Shown: positions 17,661 to 26,307, numbered from the stretch's first letter. The stretch is 64,000 bases of DNA from Roseateles sp. (GCA_016790285.1 JAEUPJ010000058.1:62001-126000), one strand, 5' to 3'. Translations and numbers: made by a program. The notes: generated by a model from the sequence alone, not told the origin.

Positions 17661-19082
17661 TCAAAGTAGGGGCTCCACCAGCCGCGCAAAGCCTTGCAGC
17701 AGCCGTTGGCCGATGCCGCGCTGCGCCCATTGCGCCGGCTCGATGCGCTGCGACACCGTCAGGTCGCGCGCGAACAGGCCCTGCATCTGCTGGCCGAAGT
17801 CGTCGCCGAGCACGATGACATCCATCTCGTGGTTGCCGACGATGCTGCGCCAGTCGAGGTTGCTCGAGCCCACGCTGGAATAGACGCCGTCCACCACCGC
17901 CGTCTTGGCGTGCATGACCGAGCCCGACATCTCATACACCTGCACGCCGGCGTCCAGCAACTGCGCGTAGCGCGAGCGTGCCGCGTGCAGCACCATCGTC
18001 ACGTCGCTGCGCCCGGGCAGCACCAGGGTCACGGCCACGCCGCGCCGGGCGGCGTCGCACAGCACGCGGATCAGCTCGTCGCCCGGGGCGAAGTAGGCCA
18101 TCGTGAGCTGCACGCTGCGCTGCGACGCCTCGATGGCATGCAGCAGGGCCGTGTAGCTGGGGTTCACGCCGTGATCCGGGTTCCCGGCGACCAGCTTGAC
18201 GACGCGCTGCCCTGGCGTGGCCACGCGCGGCGCAGGCGCGGGGGGCAGGGCCTCCTTGCAGCCCTGGCGTTCCCACGACTCGCGAAAGACGGCGGCCAGT
18301 GCCGACACCACCGGGCCGTGCAGCTCGATCTGCGTGTCGCGCCAGCCGTGCTTGTCGGCGTCCGCGGGCGGGGCCTTGCGCCGGGCGCTGCCGAACGAGC
18401 CTTCCGCGTAGACGTTGCTCAGGTTGATGCCGCCGGTGAAGGCCACGTCGCTGTCCACCGCCAGCATCTTGCGGTGGTTGCGCTGCAGCACGCCCCAATG
18501 GCCGGGCCGCTCCAGCGGGTTGATCGGGTTGAAGGCGCAGACGGCGATGCCGCCTTCGCGCAGCCGGTCAAAGAAGGCGGCATCGGTGCCGAGCGAGCCG
18601 AGGCTGTCGTACAGCAGCGCCACCCGCACGCCCTCGGAAGCCTTCTTCAGCAGCAGCTCGCCCACCTCGGCGGCGACCCCCTCGTCCTCGACGATGTAGA
18701 ACTCCACCAGCACGCGGTGGCGCGCGGCGGCAATCGCGTTCTTCATGGCGGTGAAGGTGGCCGGGCCGTCCACCAGCAGCTTGGCCGTGTTGCCGCGCAG
18801 CAGCTGCGCCTCGCCGCTGGCAGCGAGCACGCCGAGATGACGCTCGAACAGCGCGCCATTGCCTTCGGCGCGCACCCGGGCCAGGTCGCGCGCCTCCACG
18901 GCCTCGGAGACGGCGCCCGCGCGGCCCTGCATCGTGATGCGGTCAGCGGCCTGGCGCGGTGGCAGCGGCGAGAGCGTACGGTCAGGGCCGGGCGGGCTGG
19001 CGCAGGAGACCGTGCCACCCACCAGTAACAGGGTCAGCAGGGCCCAGGCCCAGGCGAAAGAGTAGGGTCGGCGAGGCTTCAT
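17661..19082 (-). CDS. Phospholipase D / cardiolipin synthase-like protein
   Basis: A 473-aa protein with an N-terminal hydrophobic segment ending in TVSCAS, perhaps a lipoprotein signal. It has two HKD motifs: NHRKMLAVDSDVAFTGG (about 200) and MHAKTAVVDGVYSSVGSSNLD (about 395). The two-HKD layout with an N-terminal anchor fits cardiolipin synthase or periplasmic phosphatidyltransferase and points to phospholipid synthesis or exchange. The ATG at 19082 is the only start that keeps the anchor. The sigma-54-like site upstream would leave a leader of only about 5 nt. Confidence 0.85.
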   Translation of the reverse strand: MKPRRPYSFAWAWALLTLLLVGGTVSCASPPGPDRTLSPLPPRQAADRITMQGRAGAVSEAVEARDLARVRAEGNGALFERHLGVLAASGEAQLLRGNTAKLLVDGPATFTAMKNAIAAARHRVLVEFYIVEDEGVAAEVGELLLKKASEGVRVALLYDSLGSLGTDAAFFDRLREGGIAVCAFNPINPLERPGHWGVLQRNHRKMLAVDSDVAFTGGINLSNVYAEGSFGSARRKAPPADADKHGWRDTQIELHGPVVSALAAVFRESWERQGCKEALPPAPAPRVATPGQRVVKLVAGNPDHGVNPSYTALLHAIEASQRSVQLTMAYFAPGDELIRVLCDAARRGVAVTLVLPGRSDVTMVLHAARSRYAQLLDAGVQVYEMSGSVMHAKTAVVDGVYSSVGSSNLDWRSIVGNHEMDVIVLGDDFGQQMQGLFARDLTVSQRIEPAQWAQRGIGQRLLQGFARLVEPLL

Positions 19083-19097
19083 GTTGAAGCGTGCGCG

Positions 19098-19113
19098 GGC
19101 AATCGGCGTGCCC
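19098..19113 (-). promoter_or_regulatory. Sigma-54-like -24/-12 site, phospholipase D gene
   Basis: GGGCACGCCGATTGCC on the - strand fits GGCACG-N4-TTGC with exact GG-N10-GC spacing. It lies very close to the ATG at 19082. Confidence 0.65.
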
Positions 19114-19239
19114 GGCGAGCCCGGCCATGGAAGGTGTTACCGACGATCGGAATTTTTTCCCGCATCGCCGGAATCTGTTCAAAATGGCCCTCCCGATGCG
19201 CAGGCATCCACTCAATCTCGCCGGAAGGAAACGACGCGC

Positions 19240-20715
19240 ATGCCGCACGCTTTGGTGGTGGATGACGACCATGATTCCGCAGCTTCGCTGCGCGACCTGA
19301 TCGCGGGCGAGCGGTTCACCGTGGCCGTGGCGCACAACCTGCGGGACGCCCGCCGGCAGATCGCGCTGCAGCAGCCCGACATCCTGCTGCTGGACCTGCG
19401 CCTGCCTGACGGCAACGGCATGGACCTGCTGGCCGACCCCAAGCTCGTGGCCAACTCGGAGGTGGTGCTCTGCACGGGGCATGCCAACCTCGAGACCTCC
19501 ATCCAGGCCCTGCGCCTGGGCGCGGCGGACTACCTCGTCAAGCCCGTCAACATCACGCAGTTGCAGGGGGTCCTGTCGCGCATCATGAAGCCCGCGGCGC
19601 TGCAGGCCGAGGTGCAGGGCCTGGCAGCCAACCTCGACGAAAGCGGTCATTTCGGCCACCTGTGGGGCCGCAGCGCGCCGATGAAGCGCATCTACGAGCA
19701 GATCTCGCGGGTGGCGGGCACGAGCGTGTCCGTGTTCATCACGGGCGAGTCGGGCACTGGCAAGGAAGTGGTTGCCCAGACCGTGCACGACCTCAGCCGT
19801 CGGCGCAAGCGGCCCTTCCTGGCCGTCAATTGCGGCGCCATCAGCCCCAACCTCATCGAGAGCGAGATCTTCGGCCACGAGAAGGGCAGCTTCACGGGCG
19901 CGGAGCGTCAGCACCAGGGCTTCTTCGAGCGCGCCAGCGGCGGCACGCTCTTCCTGGACGAAATCACCGAGATGCCGCTGGAGCTGCAGGTCAAGCTGCT
20001 GCGCGTGCTGGAGACGGGCCGCTTCATGCGCGTGGGCAGCACCACCGCCATCGAGACGGACGTGCGCATCGTCGCGGCGACCAACCGGCTGCCGTACCAG
20101 GCCGTGTCCTCCGGCAAGCTGCGCGAAGACCTGCTGTACCGCCTCAACATCTTCCCGATCGCGCTGCCCCCGCTGCGTGACCGTGCCTCGGACATCCCGT
20201 TGCTGGCCAGTCATTTCCTGGCCGCGATCTGCGAGCAGGAGGGCGCGGTGCGGCATTTCACGCCCGAAGCCCTGGCGAGCCTCGTGGCCTACCCCTGGCC
20301 CGGCAACGTGCGCGAACTGCGCAACGTCGTGCAGCGCGCCTTCGTCATGGCCCAGGGCGATGCCATCGACGAGACCTGGCTGCCGGGTGGCCACGAAGCC
20401 TCGGCGGCCGGCGCGGCCTCGGGCTGGGCGGGCCTGGGCGGGCCGGAGCTGCCGGTGGCCGCCCCGGCGCCGCCAGTGCGCCCGGTGGCGCCCGTGGCCG
20501 ACACGCAGATGCCCTCGATCACGCTGCCCATCGGCACCAGCGTCGCCGAGGCCGAGCGTGCGCTCATGCTCGCCACGCTGCGCCACTACAACCACCACAA
20601 GGAACGCACGGCCGCCGTGCTCGGCATCAGCCTCAAGACGCTCTACAACCGGCTCAAGGAATATGCGGCCGAGGGCGCACAGCCGCCCGGCTACGGCGCC
20701 GCGCCGCAGGACTGA
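19240..20715 (+). CDS. Sigma-54-dependent response regulator (NtrC type)
   Basis: A 491-aa NtrC-type activator. The receiver domain has DDD at 8-10, phospho-acceptor D52 in LLLDLRLPDG and the lysine in YLVKPVN. The AAA+ domain has Walker A GESGTGKE, Walker [10 protein letters not shown] and the sigma-54 contact loop as GSFTGA (Ser for Ala). A Pro/Ala-rich linker leads to a Fis helix-turn-helix (HHKERTAAVLGISLKTLYNRLKEY). The start at 19240 follows GGAAGGAA. No histidine kinase is adjacent; three lie 12-25 kb downstream. It is the best candidate activator for the -24/-12 promoters around it. Confidence 0.92.
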   Translation: MPHALVVDDDHDSAASLRDLIAGERFTVAVAHNLRDARRQIALQQPDILLLDLRLPDGNGMDLLADPKLVANSEVVLCTGHANLETSIQALRLGAADYLVKPVNITQLQGVLSRIMKPAALQAEVQGLAANLDESGHFGHLWGRSAPMKRIYEQISRVAGTSVSVFITGESGTGKEVVAQTVHDLSRRRKRPFLAVNCGAISPNLIESEIFGHEKGSFTGAERQHQGFFERASGGTLFLDEITEMPLELQVKLLRVLETGRFMRVGSTTAIETDVRIVAATNRLPYQAVSSGKLREDLLYRLNIFPIALPPLRDRASDIPLLASHFLAAICEQEGAVRHFTPEALASLVAYPWPGNVRELRNVVQRAFVMAQGDAIDETWLPGGHEASAAGAASGWAGLGGPELPVAAPAPPVRPVAPVADTQMPSITLPIGTSVAEAERALMLATLRHYNHHKERTAAVLGISLKTLYNRLKEYAAEGAQPPGYGAAPQD

Positions 20716-20735
20716 CGCTCGCCGGATCGGGCGCC

Positions 20736-20751
20736 GGGCGCGGCGCTTGCC
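20736..20751 (+). promoter_or_regulatory. Sigma-54-like -24/-12 site, gene at 20792
   Basis: GGGCGCGGCGCTTGCC, GG-N10-GC, with GGCGC for GGCAC at -24. The predicted leader is about 30 nt, with GGAAGGA just before the ATG at 20792. Confidence 0.5.
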
Positions 20752-20791
20752 CTGGATCCATCTCCCCCACTTGATGACGGAAGGATGGACC

Positions 20792-20995
20792 ATGGGTCAT
20801 GCTGATTTGGTGCACCAAGCTGCCGACGCCATCGCGCCGGCCCTGCACGACGCGCGTTCGCGTGTCGCGCAGGTCTCCAGCCAGGCGATGCGTTATGCGC
20901 GCGATGAACCCGTGCGAACGGCCGTGGCCGCAGCTGCGGTCGGCACGCTGGTGTTCGCGCTATGGCATCTGCTGAGCTCTCGCAGTTCCCGCTGA
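20792..20995 (+). CDS. Small ElaB/YqjD-like membrane protein, 67 aa
   Basis: A 67-aa protein: an amphipathic N-terminal helix (HADLVHQAADAIAPALHDARSRVAQVSSQ), a short YARDEPVRTAV hinge and a C-terminal membrane helix (AAAAVGTLVFALWHLLSSR). This is the layout of the DUF883/ElaB-YqjD family of inner-membrane proteins, some of which bind ribosomes in stationary phase. It is shorter than E. coli ElaB. GGAAGGA precedes the ATG. The end overlaps the next gene by 34 bases. Confidence 0.72.
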   Translation: MGHADLVHQAADAIAPALHDARSRVAQVSSQAMRYARDEPVRTAVAAAAVGTLVFALWHLLSSRSSR

Positions 20996-21474
20996 CGGCG
21001 CAGGGGCTGGTGGCGCGGCTGCCGCTGCTGATGCAGCTGGCCGACTTCCAGCGCGCACTCAACGAGGAGTTCGACAACAGCCTGCACGCCGACCGCTACC
21101 GCCCCGGGGCGGCGCTCGGGCGGCTGCGTGCAGGCGTCGAGTTGCTGTGCGACTTGCAGCAAGACGTGCTGCACCCCGCGCTCGCCGCCACACGCGAGGC
21201 CGCCTGGCCGGCCCTGCAGCAGGCGATGCGGGACGCGGCCGCCCTGCGCGAGCTGGCCGTGAGCGCCGAGCGCACGGGCGAGGCGCAGCAGCGCGCGCTC
21301 GTGTCGCTGCTGGCGGGGCTGGTGCAGTTGCAGCTCGCCAGCCTGGATGAACTGCTGGCCACGGCCGACGCCGCCCGCATGCCCTGGGGAACCCTGACCT
21401 CGCAGACACACCGGCTGCTGCACGGCTGGCCCGCACTTCAGGCGCCCGGCGAAGGCACGCTCTCGGCCGCTTAG
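20962..21474 (+). CDS. Unknown helical protein, 170 aa
   Basis: I do not recognise a family. It is almost entirely alpha-helical and rich in Ala, Leu, Gln and Arg, without signal peptide or membrane segment. Stretches such as LLMQLADFQRALNEEF and EAQQRALVSLLAGLVQLQLASLDEL resemble phasin-like bundles, but this is only a resemblance. It overlaps the upstream small membrane protein gene by 34 bases, so it is probably translated from the same message. Confidence 0.6.
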   Translation: MASAELSQFPLTAQGLVARLPLLMQLADFQRALNEEFDNSLHADRYRPGAALGRLRAGVELLCDLQQDVLHPALAATREAAWPALQQAMRDAAALRELAVSAERTGEAQQRALVSLLAGLVQLQLASLDELLATADAARMPWGTLTSQTHRLLHGWPALQAPGEGTLSAA

Positions 21475-21502
21475 CGGTGCGCGGCTGGCGCCGGTGCCAG
21501 CT

Positions 21503-22750
21503 TCAGCGCTGGCGGGCCAGTTGCTGGGCCCAGGGCCGCTTCGGCGTGACTGCGTGCAGCTCGCTCGATGCCGGGCAGGCCGTGCGGCCGATGAGGGCGC
21601 TGTAGCGGCGCGTCATCTGCGCCAGCACGCGGGGCCAGTCCTGCGCCTGCGCGCGGGCGAGGGCCGTGCGGCGTTCGTGGGCGCTCGGGCCTGCGAGGCA
21701 GGCCTCGATGGCATCGGCCCAGGTGCCGACCCGGGGCTGGGGCACCAGCGTGCCAGCGTCCTCCACCAGCTCGGCCAGGCCGCCCGTGCCTGCAGCCACC
21801 ACCGGGGTGCCGCAGGCCATCGCTTCCAGCACGCCCAGGCCGAAGGTTTCCTGGTCGCCCGCGTGCAGGTAGGCGTCGCAGCTGGCCACGAGCCGCGCCA
21901 GCTCGCGCGTGTCCGGCTGCGGCGGCAGCCTCAGCACGTGCGCGCCCTGGGCCGGTGCGGGCCCGTCACCCACGGCCACCAGCACGTGGCCGCGGCCGAG
22001 AAGGGCGACGGCGTCTGCCAGCAGCTGCAGGTTCTTCTCGGGCGCGAACCGGCCGGTGTAGGCCAGCAGCCGGGTGCTCGGCGCCAAGCCGTGGGCCTGG
22101 CAGAAGTCGGCCCGCCACGTGGCGTCCTGCGCGCAGGGCGTGAAGACCGAGCAATCCACGCCCAGGGGCTGCACCGTCACGCGCGGCACGCCCCAGGCCT
22201 GCAGGCGTTGCGCCAGGCCGCGGCTCGGGGCCATCACCGCGTCGAAGTGGCGGTACAGGTTGACGAGGTAACGGCGCGCCCAGCGCTCGGCCGCCTGGCC
22301 GCGCGCTGTGGCCCCAGCTGCCGGGCCGCCCACGAGGCGTGCCATCAGCCGGGGCAGGTCGCTGTGGCAGAACGCGACGGCGGGCACCTGCAGCTGCTCG
22401 GCGGCGGCCAGCGCCGCCCAGCCCAGCGTGTACGGGTCGGCCGCCTCGATGATGTCCGGCGCCACGAAGGCCATCTGGCGCATCGCACGGCCCCGGCTCA
22501 GCACGACGCGATAGCCGCCACTGCCCGGCAGTGGCAGGCCGCCGCAGTCGATCATGCCGGGCCCATCGGCCCCCGGGGCGACGATGGTGTGGCGCCAGCC
22601 GAGGGTGCGCAGCCGCTCGTGGCGCGCCGTCAGCACGCGTCGCACACCGCCTGCATGGCCCCAGAACATCGACACGTCCAGCAGATGGGGGCCCGGTGCG
22701 GAGCGCTCGTCCTGCACCTGCTGCTCGGGCCGTGTGAAGCTCATTTGCAT
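21503..22750 (-). CDS. Glycosyltransferase, GT4 family
   Basis: A 415-aa GT-B glycosyltransferase. The acceptor domain contains FWGHAGGVRRVLTARHERLRTLGW and SRGLAQRLQAWGVPRVTVQPLGVD. The nucleotide-sugar domain has TGRFAPEKNLQLLADAVALL, VAVGDGPA and the GT4 signature ETFGLGVLEAMACGTPVVAAGTGGLAELV. Donor and acceptor cannot be read from the sequence. The start is ATG 22750 or 22744; neither has a clear ribosome site, and the sigma-54-like site predicts a transcript starting almost at the ATG. Divergent from topoisomerase IB. Confidence 0.85.
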   Translation of the reverse strand: MQMSFTRPEQQVQDERSAPGPHLLDVSMFWGHAGGVRRVLTARHERLRTLGWRHTIVAPGADGPGMIDCGGLPLPGSGGYRVVLSRGRAMRQMAFVAPDIIEAADPYTLGWAALAAAEQLQVPAVAFCHSDLPRLMARLVGGPAAGATARGQAAERWARRYLVNLYRHFDAVMAPSRGLAQRLQAWGVPRVTVQPLGVDCSVFTPCAQDATWRADFCQAHGLAPSTRLLAYTGRFAPEKNLQLLADAVALLGRGHVLVAVGDGPAPAQGAHVLRLPPQPDTRELARLVASCDAYLHAGDQETFGLGVLEAMACGTPVVAAGTGGLAELVEDAGTLVPQPRVGTWADAIEACLAGPSAHERRTALARAQAQDWPRVLAQMTRRYSALIGRTACPASSELHAVTPKRPWAQQLARQR

Positions 22751-22761
22751 TCGGACACACC

Positions 22762-22777
22762 GGCAAGGGGCGTGCCT
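22762..22777 (-). promoter_or_regulatory. Sigma-54-like -24/-12 site, glycosyltransferase at 22750
   Basis: AGGCACGCCCCTTGCC on the - strand; perfect GGCACG and TTGC at GG-N10-GC spacing. The predicted +1 is about 22751, immediately before the ATG. Confidence 0.6.
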
Positions 22778-22806
22778 GGGCTGTGCGCTCAGTGGTTGGG
22801 TCAGCT

Positions 22807-22822
22807 TGGCCCGGCAGTTGCT
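22807..22822 (+). promoter_or_regulatory. Sigma-54-like -24/-12 site, topoisomerase IB
   Basis: TGGCCCGGCAGTTGCT differs from TGGCACG-N4-TTGCW at one base, with GG-N10-GC spacing. The predicted +1 falls one base before the ATG at 22834. Confidence 0.55.
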
Positions 22823-22833
22823 TTGTGCGGCGC

Positions 22834-23889
22834 ATGCCCGACAGCACCACTCCTGAACGCCAGGCGCGCCAGGCCGGCCTGCGCTGGATCGACGACAGCG
22901 GCCCCGGCATCACGCGCGAGACGGCTCGCAGCGGTTTCGCCTACCGTGACACCCGCGGCCGCCGGCTGCGCGACGACGCCACGCTCGCACGCATCCGCAA
23001 GCTCGCCATCCCGCCGGCCTGGACGGATGTCTGGATCAGCCCGCGGGCCGACAGCCACCTCCAGGCGACCGGCCGCGACGCGCGCGGCCGCAAGCAGTAC
23101 CGTTACCACTCCGACTGGATGGCCGGGCGCGGCCAGACCAAGTTCGACAGCCTGCGCCGCTTCGGCGCCGTGCTGCCTCGGTTGCGCCGGCGGGTGCAGC
23201 GCGCGCTCGCCGGGTCGGTCGAGCCGACGCGGGAGCGCGTGCTCGCCACGCTCGTGCGGCTGCTGGACACCACCTGGCTGCGCATCGGCAACAGCAGCTA
23301 CGCAAGGGAGAACGGCTCCTACGGGTTGTCGACCCTGCGCAACCGGCATGCGGGCATCAAGGGCGACGCCATCGAGCTGTCGTTCGTGGGCAAGAGCGGC
23401 GTGCGCCACCAGGTGCGGGTGAGCGACCGGCGCGTGGCGCGCATCGTCAGGCGCTGCCGGGACCTGCCCGGGCAGGAACTCTTTCGCTACCTGGACGAAG
23501 CCGGCCAGAGCCGCGCCGTCGATTCGGCCGACGTGAACGAATGGCTGATGGCGGCGGCCGGCGAGCGTGTGACGGCCAAGGACTTTCGCACCTGGCATGG
23601 GAGCGTGCTGGCGCTTCAGCTCACGCTGCAGGCCTGCGCGCAAGGCGCCGAGCACTGCCGTCCCCAGGACGTGCTGCAAGGCGTGGCGCGGCGGCTGGGC
23701 AACACGCCCGCCGTTTGCCGCAAGGCTTACATCCACCCGCGCGTGCTCGGCCTGGCCGAGACGCTGGGGGATGACGTGGCCCGCGCGGCGCTGCGGGGGC
23801 AGCCCTGGGTGACGGCGCCGAGCGCCCACACCGGCCTGACCGGCGCGGAGCGCCAGCTGATGGCCCTGCTGCGCACGCGCGGGCGTTGA
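22834..23889 (+). CDS. DNA topoisomerase IB (poxvirus/eukaryote type)
   Basis: A 351-aa enzyme that relaxes supercoils through a 3'-phosphotyrosyl link. The N-terminal domain (IPPAWTDVWISP, ATGRDARGRKQYRYHSDW) is followed by the catalytic fold: arginines in LRIGNSSYARENGSYGLSTLRNRH and ELSFVGKSGVRH, the lysine-containing hairpin, AKDFRTWHGS, and the nucleophilic tyrosine in CRKAYIHP. All catalytic positions look intact. Bacterial IB enzymes are accessory and often found with stress or repair genes, as here. No alternative start fits the family. Confidence 0.92.
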   Translation: MPDSTTPERQARQAGLRWIDDSGPGITRETARSGFAYRDTRGRRLRDDATLARIRKLAIPPAWTDVWISPRADSHLQATGRDARGRKQYRYHSDWMAGRGQTKFDSLRRFGAVLPRLRRRVQRALAGSVEPTRERVLATLVRLLDTTWLRIGNSSYARENGSYGLSTLRNRHAGIKGDAIELSFVGKSGVRHQVRVSDRRVARIVRRCRDLPGQELFRYLDEAGQSRAVDSADVNEWLMAAAGERVTAKDFRTWHGSVLALQLTLQACAQGAEHCRPQDVLQGVARRLGNTPAVCRKAYIHPRVLGLAETLGDDVARAALRGQPWVTAPSAHTGLTGAERQLMALLRTRGR

Positions 23890-23896
23890 GCCGGGC

Positions 23897-23912
23897 GGGC
23901 ACCCGGCTTGCC
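23897..23912 (+). promoter_or_regulatory. Sigma-54-like -24/-12 site, glycosyltransferase at 23951
   Basis: GGGCACCCGGCTTGCC, exact GG-N10-GC spacing. The predicted leader is about 28 nt to the GTG at 23951. Confidence 0.65.
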
Positions 23913-23950
23913 ACGCGCAGGGATCCACCACCGTCCGGAGTCTTTCCCTC

Positions 23951-25117
23951 GTGCGAATTGCCTACGTCAGCGAGACCTTTCCGCCTGAAGTCAACGGCAT
24001 TGCCCTGACGGCCGAGCGCACCGTGCAGGGCCTGCGGGCCGCGGGGCATGCCGTGCAGCTCATCCGCCCCCGCCAGGCGGGTGAAGCCGCGCGGCGTGAC
24101 GCCGATGAATGGCGCTGCGTGGGCGGCGCGGTCCCGATGCACCCTGGGCTGCGCTACGGCTGGGCCACGCCGGCGGCGCTGCGTTCGCTGTGGCAGGACG
24201 GGGCCGCATTGCCCGACCTCGTGCACGTGGCCACCCCCGGGCCGGTGGGCTGGGCCGCCTTGCGCGCGGCGCGCGCGCTCGGGCTGCCCACGAGCGCGGA
24301 CTTCCGCACCAACGTGCACACCTACTGCGCGCACTACGGCCTCGGGTGGCTGGAGCCGGTGGCGCTGCGCTACCTCAGGCGCCTGCATGCGATGGCTGAC
24401 GCCACCTTCGTGCCGACGCCCGAGCTGCAGTCGCAACTGCACGGCCACGGCTTCGAGCGGCTGCAGGTGCTCGGCCGCGGCGTCGACACGGTTCGCTTCT
24501 CACCGGCGCGGCGCGACGCGGGCCTGCGCGAGGACTGGCGTGCCGGCCCCGCCCACCGCGTGATGCTCTACGTGGGGCGTCTGGCCGAGGAGAAGAACGT
24601 GTCCCTGGCTCTGCAGACCTTCGAGCGGCTCAGTGCGCGCCGGCCCGGGCTGCGGATGGTGGTCGTGGGCGATGGCCCGCTGCGCGAGAAGCTCGAGCGC
24701 GCCCACCCGCGGGCGCGCTTCGTCGGCATGAAGACGGGGCTTGACCTGGCCCGCCACTACGCAAGTGCCGATGTGTTCCTCTTCCCGAGCCTCACCGACA
24801 TCTTCGGCAACGTCACGCTCGAAGCGATGGCCAGCGGGCTGGCCGTGGCCGCCTTCGACACCGGCGCCGCCGGGCAGCACATCCAAGACGGCGTCAATGG
24901 CTGTGTCGCGCCACCCCGCGACGGGCTGCAGGCGGCCGACGCCTTCCTGGCCGCAGCGACGCGTGCGCTGGACGCCGCCGCCCCCGACCACCCGTTGCGC
25001 CGCCAGGCGCGGCTGGCCGCGCAACAGGCCGGCTGGCAAGGCGTGCTCGCCTTGTTCGAGCAGCGTCTGCAGGCGCTCGTGGCGCCGGCGGGGCAAGTCG
25101 AGCCGGCCGTGGCATGA
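23951..25117 (+). CDS. Glycosyltransferase, GT4 family (MgtA/PimB-like)
   Basis: A 388-aa GT-B enzyme beginning VRIAYVSETFPPEVNGIALTAERTVQGLRAAGH, the N-terminus typical of lipid or trehalose-type GT4 transferases (PimB, MgtA, GDP-mannose-dependent). The sugar-nucleotide half shows MLYVGRLAEEKNVSLALQTFERL, VVVGDGPLREKLE and ADVFLFPSLTDIFGNVTLEAMASGLAVAAFDTGAAGQHI. A glycolipid product is a reasonable guess but not shown. It starts with GTG; the preceding region carries a good -24/-12 site. Confidence 0.86.
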   Translation: MRIAYVSETFPPEVNGIALTAERTVQGLRAAGHAVQLIRPRQAGEAARRDADEWRCVGGAVPMHPGLRYGWATPAALRSLWQDGAALPDLVHVATPGPVGWAALRAARALGLPTSADFRTNVHTYCAHYGLGWLEPVALRYLRRLHAMADATFVPTPELQSQLHGHGFERLQVLGRGVDTVRFSPARRDAGLREDWRAGPAHRVMLYVGRLAEEKNVSLALQTFERLSARRPGLRMVVVGDGPLREKLERAHPRARFVGMKTGLDLARHYASADVFLFPSLTDIFGNVTLEAMASGLAVAAFDTGAAGQHIQDGVNGCVAPPRDGLQAADAFLAAATRALDAAAPDHPLRRQARLAAQQAGWQGVLALFEQRLQALVAPAGQVEPAVA

Positions 25118-25191
25118 AGACCGTCCGTGAGCCGGGACGCACGGGGTGCGCCCTTATGCTCCCTGGCCGTTGAAGCCGCCCGAGCCCCGCC

Positions 25192-26295
25192 ATGATGTCG
25201 TCGCCGTTGACCGCCCGCGCCTACAGCTGCGCCTGCGGGCGCCCCGTGTTCTTTCGCAACAGCGAGTGCCTGGCCTGCCGCCGCGCGCTGGGGTATGACC
25301 CGGTGCGCGGCACGCTGCTGGCCATCGAGCCCGTGCGCACCGGCGGCTGGCGCGAGGCGGGGGTGCCGCCGCGGCGCGCGGCGCGCTATGTGCGCTGCGC
25401 CAACCTGACCTCGGCGGCGGGCTGCAACTGGTTGCTGGATGGCTCGGACCGCGAGGCCGGCCACACGCTGTGCCGGTGCTGCCGCCTCACCCGCACGGTG
25501 CCCGACCTGAGCCTGCCGGGTGCTGCGACCTGGTGGTGCCGGATCGAGCAGGCCAAGCGCCGGCTCGTGTCGTCCCTCATCGGGCTCGGGCTGCCCGTGG
25601 CGCCCAAGACGGAGGATGACGAGCAGGGGCTGTGTTTTGACCTGCTCATGCCCGCCGCCGACGGTACGCCGGTCATCACCGGTCATGCCGATGGCGTCAT
25701 CACGCTGGATGCCTCCGAGGCCGACGACGCGCGGCGCGAGCAGCGCCGTGAGCAGTTGGGCGAGCCTTACCGCACGCTGCTGGGCCACCTGCGCCACGAG
25801 ACGGGCCACTACTACTGGCAGCGCCTCGTGGAGCACAGCGCCTGGCTCGAGCCTTGTCGCGCGTTGTTCGGGGACGAGCGTGAAGACTACGCGGCCGCCC
25901 TGCAACGGCATTACACCCAGGGCGCGCCTGCGGACTGGGGGCAGCGGTTCGTCAGCGCCTACGCGAGCGCGCACCCGTGGGAGGACTGGGCCGAGACCTG
26001 GGCGCACTACCTGCACCTGACCGACACGCTGGACACCGCACGCAGCTTCGGACTGGATGGCGAGCGGGTGGAGTTGAACTACGAGCGCTTCGGCGAGGCG
26101 CTGCTGCACGACAGCGGCGACCCTCAAGCCGATGGCTTCCTGCAGCTCATCAACGGCTGGATGGAGCTGACCGGCGTGCTCAACGAGCTCTCGCGCAGCA
26201 TGGGGGTGGCGGACTTCTACCCCTTCGTGCTGTCGGGCATGGCGGTGCGCAAGCTCCACCTGGTGCACCGCATCGTGCACGCCGAGCCGGCCTGA
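25192..26295 (+). CDS. Zinc-ribbon and putative metallopeptidase protein (DUF2248 type)
   Basis: A 367-aa protein. The N-terminal zinc-ribbon (YSCACGRPVFFRNSECLACRRALGY, then more cysteines in VRCANLTSAAGCNW and CRCCRL) is followed by a putative zinc peptidase domain with HETGHYYW (an HExxH-like site), WEDWAETWAHYLH and a helical tail. This matches the conserved zinc-binding metallopeptidase family; substrates are unknown. It starts 75 bases after the glycosyltransferase and lacks its own sigma-54-like site, so it may be co-transcribed. Confidence 0.82.
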   Translation: MMSSPLTARAYSCACGRPVFFRNSECLACRRALGYDPVRGTLLAIEPVRTGGWREAGVPPRRAARYVRCANLTSAAGCNWLLDGSDREAGHTLCRCCRLTRTVPDLSLPGAATWWCRIEQAKRRLVSSLIGLGLPVAPKTEDDEQGLCFDLLMPAADGTPVITGHADGVITLDASEADDARREQRREQLGEPYRTLLGHLRHETGHYYWQRLVEHSAWLEPCRALFGDEREDYAAALQRHYTQGAPADWGQRFVSAYASAHPWEDWAETWAHYLHLTDTLDTARSFGLDGERVELNYERFGEALLHDSGDPQADGFLQLINGWMELTGVLNELSRSMGVADFYPFVLSGMAVRKLHLVHRIVHAEPA

Positions 26296-26307
26296 CGGGC
26301 CAGGATT

